This document shows, piece by piece, positions 24,892 to 35,733 of a DNA stretch of 64,000 nucleotides; within the stretch, counting starts at the first letter, position 1; every line of letters begins with the position of its first letter. The position numbers and the translations under genes are program-made. The DNA comes from Megamerina dolium. Its lineage: Eukaryota; Arthropoda; Insecta; Diptera; Megamerinidae. The stretch is from positions 17,617,584-17,681,583 of the forward strand of contig OY978527.1 of assembly GCA_963854835.1 (NCBI GenBank), written 5' to 3'. The notes under the pieces are model-generated. The model was given only the letters and a program-made list of their open reading frames with translations. It was not told the origin of the DNA and did not search any database.

Positions 24892-25942
24892 AGAGGTACA
24901 TGTGACGCTTCCCATCACCATCGGAGATACCGCTGTGCCCACGGTGTTACACCCTAAGCTCTTAGGTGTGACCCTGGACAACATGTTTACTTTCGCTGCT
25001 CACGCGACGAACATCAAATCCAGACTGAGCAAGCGGAACAATGTGCTAAAGTCACTTGCTGGAAGTAGCTGGGGCAAAGATAAAGAGACACTGCTGGCAA
25101 CGTACAAGTCGATAGGCCGCCCGATTGCGAATTATGCGGCTGCAGTGTGGACTCCCCAACTTGCAGATACACACTGGTCCGGCCTACAGTCATGCCAAAA
25201 CGCAGCGATGAGGGTGATCACCGGGTGCCACCTTATGTCCAGCGAGGACCACCTTCATGCGGAAACATCGCTTCTTCCTGTGAGGTCTCACAACGCGCTG
25301 CTTGCCAAACAGTTCGTGCTTGCCTGCCATGTTGCTCGGCATCCGAACAGGGACTTAATGTTGCGAGAACCGCCACCACGAAATCTACGCAGGAACGTGC
25401 TGTCGTACATTGGGGAACTGGCAGACGTCATTACAGACGACCCAGCAGACTACAGGTTGGCGTTGAGATCTGTCCACACCGAAATCGTGGAGGAGGCGAC
25501 AAGTGTTCAGCACAACATTGTGCTAGGAGGCCGTCCGCCGCCCATCTCGGTGAGGGAGCGGGAGCTGCCGCGGGCGACCAGAGCCACTCTCGCGCAGCTC
25601 AGATCTGGCTGGTCACGCGTGCTGGCGCATTATCGTGCACGCTTGGATCCTGAGGTTCCGGACATCTGCCCACACTGTAATATTGGTCCGCACACTCTAG
25701 AACACCTCTTCGCGTGTGCTGCGAATCCTACAGACCTGCGAGTTGAGGCACTATGGACGGCTCCACATGATGTTGCAAGCTTCCTGCATTTGCCGCTGCA
25801 TGAGAGAGTGGATGACGGCGGCACCGATGCCAGCGGCGTCACTGACATCAACAACAACACCGACCCCTACAACAACATCGTTGCCAATAATGGCATTAAT
25901 TAACATTTCCGTATTCCTGCTGCTGCAACAACAACAACAACT
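24892..25942 (+). mobile_element. 5'-truncated LINE with 9-bp target duplication
   Basis: AGTCACCAA lies at 24883-24891 and again at 25943-25951. Between them is the 3' end of a LINE that finishes in (CAA)n at 25925-25940. Joining the flanks gives GAAATATATGACGAGTCACC followed by AATTATTTCTCC. This matches the uninterrupted satellite unit near 56310-56345 and so confirms the empty site. Confidence 0.85.
24893..25903 (+). pseudogene. LINE ORF2 C-terminal region, open frame
   Basis: This is the last third of a non-LTR retrotransposon reverse-transcriptase protein, open for about 335 codons to TAA at 25901-25903. It enters from the truncated 5' side with no ATG. Features in order: KLLGVTLD near residue 20, LAGSSWGKDKETLLATYKS near 52-70, NYAAAVW near 77, EDHLHAETSLLPV near 115, NIVLGGRPPP near 203, TLAQLRSGWS near 225, and a CX2CX8HX3C knuckle (CPHC to HLFAC) near 255. 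An Asn-rich tail follows. The polymerase core with its catalytic YADD box lies upstream and is missing, so no active enzyme can be made. A near-identical C-terminus is at 60.8 kb. Confidence 0.9.
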
Positions 25943-26170
25943 AGTCACCAATTATTTCTCCTCATCAACATTTCCGCCGAACGCCTATCGCCAGTCAGTA
26001 AGGAAGCTCCCATACAAAATGAACGACAAAATTTCCTCTATGTTGGTGAAATGTATGACTCGACACCCATTAATTTTATCTCCCCAACATCGCCCCTAGA
26101 GTGGTGAAATGTAGCACCGACCCACATTAATTTTTCGATCTCAACATTTCCTATAAACACACTTACCCTT
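25943..26170. repeat. satellite-like units, right part
   Basis: Two partial units follow the LINE. Each has GTGAAATGTA(T) then GAC(C)CACATTAATTTT, plus AACATTTCC and a CCCATACAAAATGAACGA segment. Units are roughly 140-170 bp and diverged. Confidence 0.65.
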
Positions 26171-26707
26171 TTCATCCATTTCTTATGTTAGTTCCACTAC
26201 AAAATTACATTTGTTGAGGCTGTTAAAACTAAAAACCAGGAACTATAAACTACTTTAAACTCATTTCGTGAAGCTTAGATATCCAAGCACATTCTTCGGA
26301 TGAAATGTTGAGCTCTATTTCCCAGATTAACGGTGAAATACCATGCCAAAAATCGAATGCTCGTCCCCGCCATAGCTGGATATTTGCAAAGAAAATATTT
26401 ACTTTCCACAAGAAACTACTAAATCCACCCTCATTATATGAAACTGATATTGTGCGAGAGATAATAGAGGAACTTAGTGACTTGCATCTGATCAGTTTAT
26501 AGCATTTATAGATACCAGATGCAAGTTGGCTGCCGAAAAGTTTGGCGGATTGGAAGAGTTTCTTTTTCACACAAATTCTACCACAATTTCTAAAGTGAGC
26601 GTTAAATAGAATATGCCCCTAGTAATTTCACGAGACCAACTAATATCATATCATGGCCATTTTGTCCAAGACACAATCCAGGAAGAGTTCGTGATATCCA
26701 TCTTCGG
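26171..26707. other. non-coding DNA, nothing recognised
   Basis: No gene or repeat family is identified. The minus-strand frame at 26250-26570 has no motif. Confidence 0.45.
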
Positions 26708-27375
26708 TTATTATTATTATTATTATTATTATTATAATTAGAGGGTTGTATTGCACTGCGACCCTAGGCCTATTGTGCACCCTATCATGGTTCAGAGTAT
26801 TTCTCTAAGTCCAGCATCCATAAGAAAGTTTAGTATAGATCCTACCCTAATGAACTTCAGCAGATTTTCCGGTATTATAAATTCCCCAAAGTTTTTCTTA
26901 ATCATGTTCATAAGTGCTGGGCACGTTCCCAACACATGTTTTGCAGTTTCAGCCTGCGGTGTTCTGTCAATAGTCCGGTGATGATTCTTATATTATTCTT
27001 GTTTCAACTCATACATTCCTCAAGTCGTTTTAGGTTATAGGTCCCTAACAGTGTCTTGGATTGGGACAACCCTGGTAGGTTTTCCCAGTATGATTGTCTT
27101 TCTGATTCTTCACTCCTTTTAATGAGCATGGATAAACCTCCTTTGCCCAGGCCACAAAAGGGTTCTAGGCCTACAAAGGGTGTTGCTGCTCCCTTCCTGT
27201 CAAGCCTATCCGCTAGCTCATTGCCTCCAACTCCAATATAAATATAGCAATATTACATCTTTACAAGCGTGACTCTATTAATCTGCAAGCCTCTCTAATC
27301 GGCAGAACTTCCCACCTTTGATGAAAGCACCGCTGCAACCAGCACACGGTCCATTTTCGTTTTAGATCCAGCTGT
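26708..27375 (-). pseudogene. LINE 3' end, RNase H and C-terminal tail, TAA tail
   Basis: The minus strand reads AGSKTKMDRVL (from an RNase H TDGSKT motif), then GVGGNELADRLDREGAA (last RNase H motif). It continues GLEPFCGLGKG, RQSYWENLPGLSQSKTLLG, RIITGLLTE, ETAKHVLGTCPALMN and so on, to the stop near 26750. The (TTA)n at 26708-26735 on the plus strand is the (TAA)n 3' tail of this copy. The middle of RNase H is deleted and there are stops, so it is inactive. The motif set fits the I/R1-like LINE group. Confidence 0.78.
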
Positions 27376-28571
27376 AAGTGGGAAATGTCTTTCTATCGAA
27401 AGTATGCTATAATCTAGTAAGTAATCTAGTATAGCACATTATGTAAGCTATATAAGCAGGAAAAAGATAGCTAGGTATAATATAAAGTAGAAATATGATT
27501 GAGGAAAAAAGGCTGAATCTCATTTTTTGACAAACGCTCCGTGGAAAATGTAATTTCTACAGATTCCGACGTTACATTATCTACCAATCTGTTTGGACTA
27601 ATCGCTTTTACGGCTTTTGGTTCGGATCGGACCGGATAACAGTTGATCCGTTATCTACCGATATGACTAATCGCACCATAAGTCGGTATATAGGAGATGT
27701 AGCAATAAATTTAGAGCCTGCGTGCTGCTCCTGTGGTACCCATGGCCGTTATGAAAAAATGTGATATATACTCGTTTGCTTACATCGCGTTGCCAGAACA
27801 AAAACTATTTCACAATATTGTACAGAATGAAACTATTTTTACGAGCGTAAAAGGAAGATATCTCACATCATGTACATATATTGAATAAATTAATCCGATT
27901 ATTCACAATGAAGGAATGGAATTTAATGGGACAATATATGCACATATTGTGAAAAATAATAAAAATAAATACCATGTTGATAAGCACAATCAACCCTAAT
28001 ATATCGTGTTATTACTACTATTGTATAATAACGTAAGAAAAATACAATGTAATAATAAATTCCAATATAAAATGGGCGCCGCCATATTGATAGTACACAT
28101 GAAAGATTAGAAAGCTCAAATAACGGTTATAGAAAAAATGGTATTGTACACACATGTGAAAAAGGGAAAGGCAGAAGGTGAGAGAGAAAGACAGAGAGCT
28201 AGACAGTGCGCAAAAGATTTCTTCTTCCTTTTACAGTTATTAAATATGTAAAATATGGATGCTATTAAAAAATATAGGAATAAATAAAAACAAATAAATA
28301 GTATTATATTAAATATTGTATTCGATTTTTTTTGAAATATTTAAAATCATACCATTGCGACGCTTCTTCAGTATTTAGTGTGGCCAACCACAATTCAAAC
28401 CGTTTCATATCCATGAACTGAACATGGAACCATCACAACACACAGTTTTTTTGTGATACATGCGGCATTATTCAAATTGATTTTCTGTATAAAAAGGAAA
28501 AACAATAAATGGCGAATTTTGTTGCAATTGATTGGACCATTTTAAAGACTATTTGAGTATAAAGCTATCGC
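27376..28571. other. AT-rich non-coding DNA, nothing recognised
   Basis: No supported gene, RNA or transposon was seen. Confidence 0.45.
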
Positions 28572-28990
28572 ACTTGGCCAGGACAAATGATTTCGGGCTT
28601 ATAACCATCACGAGAGCATCTGAGGTATATCATTCTTGAGCAGCAATTTTCGACCGTTCCCATGGTAGTCGAGAATACTGTTGTCTTACAACAACAACAA
28701 CCACCGTCAATTTACGACTACTTTTTAAAGTTACATTCCACGATGGTGCGCTCGACGTTGGTTTTTAAAGGCCACAATTCGCGTAGAGCAACAGCGTCAC
28801 AAAAGATAGTCTACAGGCATGAAATCATATTTAGGTGGCCAGTATACTGTTCGATTTCTAGAGATAATCTTGTCAGCGAAGTATTCGGCGTTTTCACGGA
28901 CAGTTTGGGATGTGGGATTGTTCTGCTGAAACCAAAAGCCCATCAGGCTATTTTCACGTGATTTTAAAAACAAAAAGTCATTGTTGTAGC
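28572..28990 (-). pseudogene. mariner transposase C-terminal fossil
   Basis: The minus strand reads FWFQQNNPTSQTVRENAEYF, KIISRN, YWPPKYDFMPVDYLL, then LKTNVERTIVE and SRMIYLRCSRDG. This is the order of a mariner C-terminal half: W-F-Q-Q-D-G-A..H, W-P-P-R-S..D-L-T-P-L-D-F-F, and the SRGGH end. The second catalytic Asp (QQD) is Asn here; the third is retained in PVDYLL. A stop follows PVDYLL. The N-terminal half and inverted repeats are not visible. Confidence 0.72.
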
Positions 28991-29097
28991 AGTAATACAT
29001 ACATTTTGCAAGTACCTTGTTACAAGTTTAGATTTTTCTGTAGTAATCGAATGCCAAGCGATACCACCCAACTTCTGTTTCAGTGAAGTTATGCGTA

Positions 29098-29347
29098 TTG
29101 TGACATAACTTTTCTTGAGATTAGTCACAGAGTTCTTTAAAAAAATTAAAGTAAATAAATATGTGGCACTTATAAGCCGCAAATCGCCCTTTGGCCGAGC
29201 TTCTTCACAGAGTTCTTTAAGAACCTTTGTTTTTTGCATGATGCCAACAGGTGGCGCTGTTCGATAGAAGAATCTTATCGATATAAAAGTTGCCACCTCA
29301 GCCGCATATCGAACTCACGATCTATGGCTCAAAAGACCAGCGCACTA
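29098..29347 (-). repeat. rearranged SINE copy
   Basis: It is reverse oriented. A partial body (CTTGAGATTAGTCACAGAG) is followed by AAATAAATATGTGGCACTTA, the SINE 3' end. A shortened body and a degraded tRNA-like head at about 29300-29347 come next. The body is internally deleted. Confidence 0.65.
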
Positions 29348-29708
29348 ATTACTATAAATTAGCTGTCAGAATATCAGAACTGCTCCACATCGGAAAAAGA
29401 TCTTCAAAAACATACTGTATTTCCGGTTTTCTTCCTTCTTCCTTTTTCTCCAGAGAAATACAGGGTTTTTATTTATTTTTTTTTAAGCATGTTACCATTG
29501 TTTTATTCAAATACAATACAAATTTTATTAACGTACGTGTCCTTAAGTAAATTCATAAAAAATTTCGAGTGAAAATTTTAATAATTGTGGAAGTTATAGT
29601 CCTTGCCGCAGAACTCCTTTTTTCAGTAGTGGCTAACGGTGAGCATGAAAACAAGGAAACGGCTCAACTGAAAAAAAAAAGAAAAATTACGTTAGTATAT
29701 AGTGTTAC
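29348..29708. other. AT-rich non-coding DNA, nothing recognised
   Basis: No gene or repeat was recognised. Confidence 0.4.
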
Positions 29709-29868
29709 CTAGTTCGTGAACGAAGGATTTTATGAAAAAAAATTTTCTACAGTTACAGTGATATTTTTTTCAAAAAAGTCGATTTTTCGAGGTCGAATAA
29801 TTTAGTTTTTTTGCCCAAAAAAAATAGAAAAATTTTTCGAAAATAAAATTCCTTCGTTCACGAACTAG
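29709..29868. repeat. perfect 18-bp inverted repeat
   Basis: CTAGTTCGTGAACGAAGG at 29709-29726 is exactly inverted at 29851-29868, with a 124-bp T/A-rich spacer. It lies within sequence that resembles the TTAA elements and could be an arm of one. Confidence 0.8.
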
Positions 29869-30168
29869 CTATTGTATATACAAACAATCCGCCAAAATTT
29901 CAAATCGATCGATGTAGTGGTTACCGAGATATCGTGCTCACCGCAATGACCTTTTCTCAAAAATGCGATTCCGAGATAATCGCGTTTAAAGTTTTAGGTG
30001 GACATTAGATAGTTATGGACACCGCGCGCTATAAACGGCTGTATCTTAGGTTCTAGTGACCCCGATCTCTATGAAATTTTGCAGAAAAATTGTTAAAAGT
30101 ATGTACATAAAAAAAAAAATCATAAAATTTTTTTCGATTTTTTGAGCCACAAAAAGGTATATAACCCC
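29869..30168. mobile_element. possible TTAA element E6, right end only
   Basis: It ends GGTATATAACCCC followed by TTAA (30169-30172) and has internal phrases shared with E3 and E4, such as CGCGTTTAAAGTTTTAG and TTTTTTCGATTTTTTGAG. No matching left terminus is found, so the element is truncated or the call is wrong. Confidence 0.35.
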
Positions 30169-30172
30169 TTAA

Positions 30173-31503
30173 ATAAAAACCGGGTGAAGAAACAAAACGT
30201 TTTTGTTTACATAAAATTTATTTCTTATTTAAAAAGTCGTAAACCCTTTGATTCGCATAGTAAATCATAAAAATCGATAGCGGTTTATGCTGTGATTTTC
30301 AGAACAAAATTTATCTGTTGAGAAATTGCGGGATTGGTATTGACGTTTCAACTTAAATACTTGTTATTGCGTGCTTTTTTTTTTTTTTTTTTTTTTTTTT
30401 GCTTTCCTTTGCTTATTAATACTAGCTGGCTCATGCTACTCAATGGGCGCCATTTTCATCCTCATATGTACTGAAATTTGTTCCCTCCCTATACATACAT
30501 ATGTATATGGTATGTAATAAAACAAAACAAAATAACAAAATGAAAAAATGGGATGTTTGTCTAATAAAAAATTTCTAACGGGACAAAGATAAAGTACGTA
30601 TATGTGTCCATACAAATATGCTTGCGATACTACTCCCTTCTTCCTCTTTTCTGCTTTCTCATTGTCAAGTAAATAAATATTTTTCTCAAGGCCTTTAATT
30701 TAGTACTCTCACACACGTTTCCATTTATTTTTGTGACTATTGCTACATATATGTAAGGATGTATGTATGTATGTATGGCATGTTCTCTTTTTTTTTTGCA
30801 GTCATCACTGTATATGTAACTAAATGTGTGTGTGACGTCACGTGCGTTGCTTATTTTTTGCGTCATACGCACATTGTGAATTTAATGTGACGAAATGAGA
30901 AAAATTTAACAAGAACTTGCCAAAGAGTCATTTTTCTTTCTTCGTGGGGATGGCGGGAGGTTTCTTTTAATAAAAAAAATAATTTATTGAATAAGCAAAA
31001 GATAATTGTATAAGATAATAATATGGAATAAATAATTTCAAGTATAGAAGTAAAAAGAAAAGTAGTAGAAGGAAAGATGAAGAGAAAAGGAAATGAGTAA
31101 TTATGTAAATTTGCTCTGTGAATAATCGTAGAAAAAGAAAATGCTATTTGTATGTTTCTAAAGCAAATCGTATGTAATCGGACTATATAAAATATGCAAC
31201 CGTCATATATTTATAGGTACCTACATACATATACATAATTACCTACCAAAGCAATATAGAACAGAAAATTAAATGTAAATGTAAAAAAAAGTGCAATGCT
31301 TGTTGTATTTCGGTCTATTTAGATTTTGTATCAATTAAAATGACAAAAGTAGTACATTCCCCTCGATTAATATTTTATCGCAATGGATTTTTTAAACTCT
31401 TAAGGCTCTTGCTTGTTATCTTGTCATGGCGACCCAATTGTCAATACAAAGTTATATATTTTCATTTTTATAAAAATGGGAATATGTATGAGTAGTATAT
31501 GTA
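30173..31503. other. AT-rich non-coding DNA
   Basis: No gene is seen. A T run of about 32 bases is near 30370-30401, and a TATG/CATA-rich stretch lies near 30480-30510 and 30755-30780. Confidence 0.5.
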
Positions 31504-31507
31504 TTAA

Positions 31508-32193
31508 GGGGGAAGACCACCTTGAGCTGTCGGAAAGTAAAGTATTTTCGGAATTTTTTTTCAGCATTAAAACAACTTGCAATGATAAAATGATTTATAT
31601 GATTTTATTAGTTATCTTTTTTACAATAAATGTCAATTTTTTTTTTTTGCTTGGATCTCGGGCTCCCTGTACACGCTGCACCAGGTCGCGTAGCCTCCCT
31701 CCAGCCCGGTTTTCCCCATCGGTGGGACATCTGGACCCTTGGCAAGTGAATCTGGAACAAAAGTTAGATAGGCAGGTTATTCTCCATATAATTTCGCACT
31801 GAAATACTGAAGCCGTTTTTTGAAAAGTTAATTTTTACGAAAATGGTGGCTATTTATAAAAAATTATTAATTTTTTACCTGTAAAATTTGCCTCAAAATC
31901 GTGCTTTAAAAATCCAAATTATAAAATATCAAAATTCCCATCCAGTATTTCGATAAGCGTGATATGTCCCACTAGTTTACAAAATGTCGTTTCAAGATAA
32001 ACGCGTTTGAAGTTTTAGAAACTCGCTCAGTGCCCCGGGAAATTTTTTAAAAAATCGTCTCGTTACCTCGTTTAAATGTTTCTGGCGGACTATAGATGCA
32101 TACTACATTAAATAAAATACACACCTCATAGAACATTTCAAGCAAAAAAAAAAAAAATTCGATTTTTTCAAACCGTCAAAGTGGTCTTCCCCC
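31508..32193. mobile_element. TTAA element E3
   Basis: It is flanked by TTAA at 31504-31507 and 32194-32197. The ends GGGGGAAGACCAC and GTGGTCTTCCCCC are perfect inverted repeats of 13 bp. The 686-bp body has no transposase. It carries AAACGCGTTTGAAGTTTTAG near 32000 and a T/A-rich subterminal block beside ATTCGATTTTTTC, as in E1 and E4. A GC-rich patch at 31665-31740 is unlike its surroundings. Confidence 0.82.
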
Positions 32194-32197
32194 TTAA

Positions 32198-32989
32198 TTC
32201 AACAGCAAAACACGTGTCTTTACTTTACTTTCAATTTTAACCTCTCCTGTTTTGTTCTTCACTTCCTTTTTATCTACTCAAGTGTCTACTACTCGTAAAT
32301 ACTTACATACATATGTACCCATGTTTATCCCCAAATAATCGTATTACTTGCTTAAGTATTTATCAGCAATTCGATTAAGTAAAATATTGAAGAAAAAAAA
32401 AAAATGAAAAAAATGAGTCGAAGAGAAAAAAAGAAACATAATGAAATTGCGTTGCCGACTTTGCATTTTTTTTTTTGTCTCTTTTTTCCTTTTCTATTTT
32501 CTGCCTTTATTGTTGGTCCAATACAAGTAACTATGAGAAAAATATTGGATACTTTTTTTGAGTAGTGAATGATTTTTGTACTCGATTTGTACCCGGATAT
32601 GTAAAAGTGATTTATAATTGTAAGCATGGAAATTTTTCGGTATATTCTTCCTGAAGCTGAATACCAACGTTTCAACGATTCTTCATTTTATTGATCCCCT
32701 CTCGAAAGTGACAAGTGACATTAACAAAATTTCCGTTTGCATCCCAAACAAACTGACTAGCGATTTCAGGACAGAACTAACTTTGGAATCGAAAAATCAC
32801 ACTCAGCATTACTTAGCGATGATTCAAGATCATGATGGTAGATCCAAGTTGTATCCACATGAAACGGTGCAGATAATCCTTTTTTTGCGACTTAAAAGGT
32901 GTACCCAATTGGGTCGGTATTAGGGATGTATGTATGTTTGTGCCATCATAACTGCTCGAAAGGCTCCAAATATCGCAGGTATAGGAGGT
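32198..32989. other. AT-rich non-coding DNA, nothing recognised
   Basis: Short frames at 32352-32675 (minus) and 32708-32923 (plus) have no known motif. Confidence 0.45.
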
Positions 32990-34056
32990 ACACAGACGGT
33001 AAATAGATAAGGTTCAAAGGACGTCTACGGTGTTGACAACAGGCGCTCTAAGAACCATCCCGTCAAAAGCGCTCTACTCGCTATTGCATTTACTTCCCGT
33101 AGATTTATTTGGCAAGCAGAGAGCTCTGATATCAGCAATTAGGCTAAACATAGCTTCACGCTGGGCTTAACCAGGATACGGGCATTCAAGGATCCTGGGG
33201 GAGTGCACTACGATTCCGAATGCCATCGACTATACCATCCCCATACCAGGCTTTGACAATAGATTCTCAACCCATATACCCTCAAGGGAAGAATGGAATA
33301 GGCGTATTGTCAACGAAGCTGGAGTTCAATCGGTACAATTCTACACAGATGGCTCCAAATTGGAGGGTAGGGTAGGAGGTGGCGTCTTTTCTGATTCCTT
33401 ACGCGTTAAGCTCAAGTTCCGATTACTCGACTTTTGCAGTGTTTTTCAAGCTGAGATAATGGCTATAATGGCTTCGCTGTAATCTACACCGACAGTCAAG
33501 TTGCCATTAAATCTCTCACAGGAACGTTCGCCAAATCGGCACTTGCCCTTAAATGCCGCTCAGCACTTAACGAGCTAGCGGAACACTACAATGTACACAT
33601 TGTATGGGTACCGGGGCATAGGGACATTCCAGGAAACTGTGAGGCAGATGAATTGGCGAGATCGGGCACTAGGTTGCCAGAGATCTATCCATCTCATCAA
33701 GCCGGAATTCCGCTTGCAACATGCAAGCTTCTTATCACACCACCATTATCTCACCATAGCCAACAGAAGATGGCGAGATGAGAGCTCTTGTGCTAGCACT
33801 AGGAAAATCTCTTGACAATAGACGAACTCGTTCACTGTTGTCAATGGGCAGGAAAACCATCAGTAATGTAGTCGCCGTACTCACGGGCCACTGGCTTGTG
33901 GGTAGGCATGCTGCAAGACTCGGTTTAGCGGCCAAAGATTTTTGTCGCAGCTGCCAGGACGAGGAAGAGGAGAAAAGTGTTCACCACTTCCTCTGTAGAT
34001 GCCCCACCTTGGCACACAGAAGGCACACTCTACTGGGGAGTGCCTTCTTCCCAAAG
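32990..34056 (+). pseudogene. RNase H-bearing LINE, broken C-terminal half
   Basis: In frame pieces read LTTGALRTIPSKALYSLLHL and DLFGKQRAL, then TAA at 33167-33169. Next are FYTDGSKLEGRVGGG (RNase H Asp near 33349), FCSVFQAEIMAI (Glu), a deletion with a stop, VIYTDSQVAIKSL (Asp), and VWVPGHRDIPGNCEADELAR near 33605-33660. The last piece is a C-terminal CX2CX10HX4C knuckle (CRSC to FLCRC) near 33945-34003. It is homologous to the LINE at 42.1 kb. Its 3' end is lost at a junction with a mariner fragment near 34056. At least one stop and two frameshifts make it inactive. Confidence 0.85.
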
Positions 34057-34057
34057 G

Positions 34058-34275
34058 TTTTTCAAACCCAAAACTTCACTTAAAATATCGCTCACACTGC
34101 CGTTTGATATATCTAGGACCTCTACCAAATCTCTTTCGATCGATCAATCTTCCAAAATAATTTCTTATATTTTGCTATGATTTCTGGTATTGATACACTT
34201 CTCGGACGTCCTTCACGTTGTTCGTCTTCAATGCTTGTATTTACAACCACTTTTAAACAAAGGAGCCCACTGACA
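34058..34275 (-). pseudogene. mariner transposase N-terminal fragment
   Basis: The minus strand reads SIEDEQREGRPRSVSIPEII, KYKKLFWKIDRS and, after a one-base shift, DLVEVLDISNGSVSDILSEV. This matches the linker and second helix-turn-helix of mariner transposases (the GRP motif, then an L-A-E-E-V-G-I-S-x-G-S-V-x-x-I-L pattern). The catalytic domain is absent, cut off where LINE sequence begins. Confidence 0.68.
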
Positions 34276-34474
34276 AAGCAGTGAAGTTTTGAAGGCCAAA
34301 TTCACTCAATACATTTGCCATCTCTATATGAATTTCCATTGACTCAAAATCTTTTTTTACAAAAGAAAAATACACTGAGTCGTCAACTTCAAATGGATTT
34401 TAAAAGAAAGAATTAATGGACAGAGTAAAATGAAATGAATAGTAAAAGGAAAAATGGAATTGTTAATAGCTTAA

Positions 34475-35126
34475 GGGGGTGTTCCCGTCTAGAATGCCGA
34501 TTTTAGGCTGTTTTTCAAAAAATTATTTTGGAGCTACAAGGCAACACGCAATATTCTGGTTTTTTGCTTGTTGTTCCTTATTATTTGGAGAACAGAAACT
34601 CATATTTGTGTCAAAAAATTTTATTTTCTAAGTACAAATTTTCAGTGGTCAATGTGACCTTGTCACGCTGATTTTCACTGCTGGCCGATAAGAAATTTCG
34701 GGAACCAGTCATCTGAAACAGAAATGGGTATGCAATTATTAATCTGCAATAAATTCCGCGGATGCTAAACCACAGTTTTAGTCAAAATGTTGATTAGAAA
34801 CAAAATGGCGGCCATATGAAAAAAAATTGTCCAGTTTTGCCACCTTTTTTTACCTTTAGAGTGCTTGAAAATATATTTAACAATAATTTTTTGATGAAAA
34901 CTTTAGTTTAGCATCCAATGAAAACTATCTAGAACATTTTCCCAAGATTTCAAGTCGATACCTCTCATAGTTGCTGAGAAAAGTTATCGGCCAGTACAAA
35001 AAATGTGGTTTCGAGAAAAACGCGTTTAAAGTTTCGACATGACATGATCGGCGAGCTGAGATTACTTCAATTAACATGCAAAAAAGTGGGTACGATTTTT
35101 TCAAACTTCTACCCGGGAACACCCCC
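34475..35126. mobile_element. TTAA element E4
   Basis: TTAA lies at 34471-34474 and 35127-35130. The ends GGGGGTGTTCCCG and CGGGAACACCCCC are perfect 13-bp inverted repeats. The 652-bp body has no transposase. It holds GAGAAAAACGCGTTTAAAGT near 35013-35032, a phrase echoed in E3 and E6. Confidence 0.85.
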
Positions 35127-35130
35127 TTAA

Positions 35131-35731
35131 TAGTTTTTCTGGTATAATAAATATCAAGTATATACTTCCTTTTTTTTTTTAGTTTTCTTTCAGTGTATAA
35201 AAATTTGTATATTTAGGTGCAGTTTCTACATGTTAACGTACTTAGCGACAAGAAGAGGCTCACTTGATCTTGTAACAGAATTTTTTTAGTTTTACGTATT
35301 TAGCGCATCCAATGGGAGAATATGGACAGTAATAGCCAATCTGTCACAGCGAAATGCAACTCTGTGTCTGACATTTGTTTTATTTTGGCTTCGAGTACCG
35401 ACTACATGACGTTGTAGGAACAACACTAACTAAGGGTCGTTTAAGCATTTGTTTGCGATAAGCTTTGTTGTACTATAGCACAAAGCTTATCGCATGTAGA
35501 GTATATACTACTTCCATATATAGAATTAATTGATAAGCATCAGGGCTGTATTTTTATATTATATTTTTAGTATGACTTAGTTTAATAATATATGCACACA
35601 TTTGTGATTAGATAAGGTTGGTACGTACTTAGAGATACAAATGGGCATTGCAATAAATATTTTAAGAGCTTAGACGGACGGATACTATACTCGCGAGTTT
35701 GTAGAAGTAATGATAAGAATAAATATGTATG
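35131..35731. other. AT-rich non-coding DNA, nothing recognised
   Basis: No gene or repeat was recognised between E4 and Tc1-C. Confidence 0.45.
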
Positions 35732-35733
35732 TA

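Noticed and set aside
25147..25653. 168-codon plus-strand frame
   Set aside because: It lies in another frame of the LINE ORF2 fragment, which has clear motifs.
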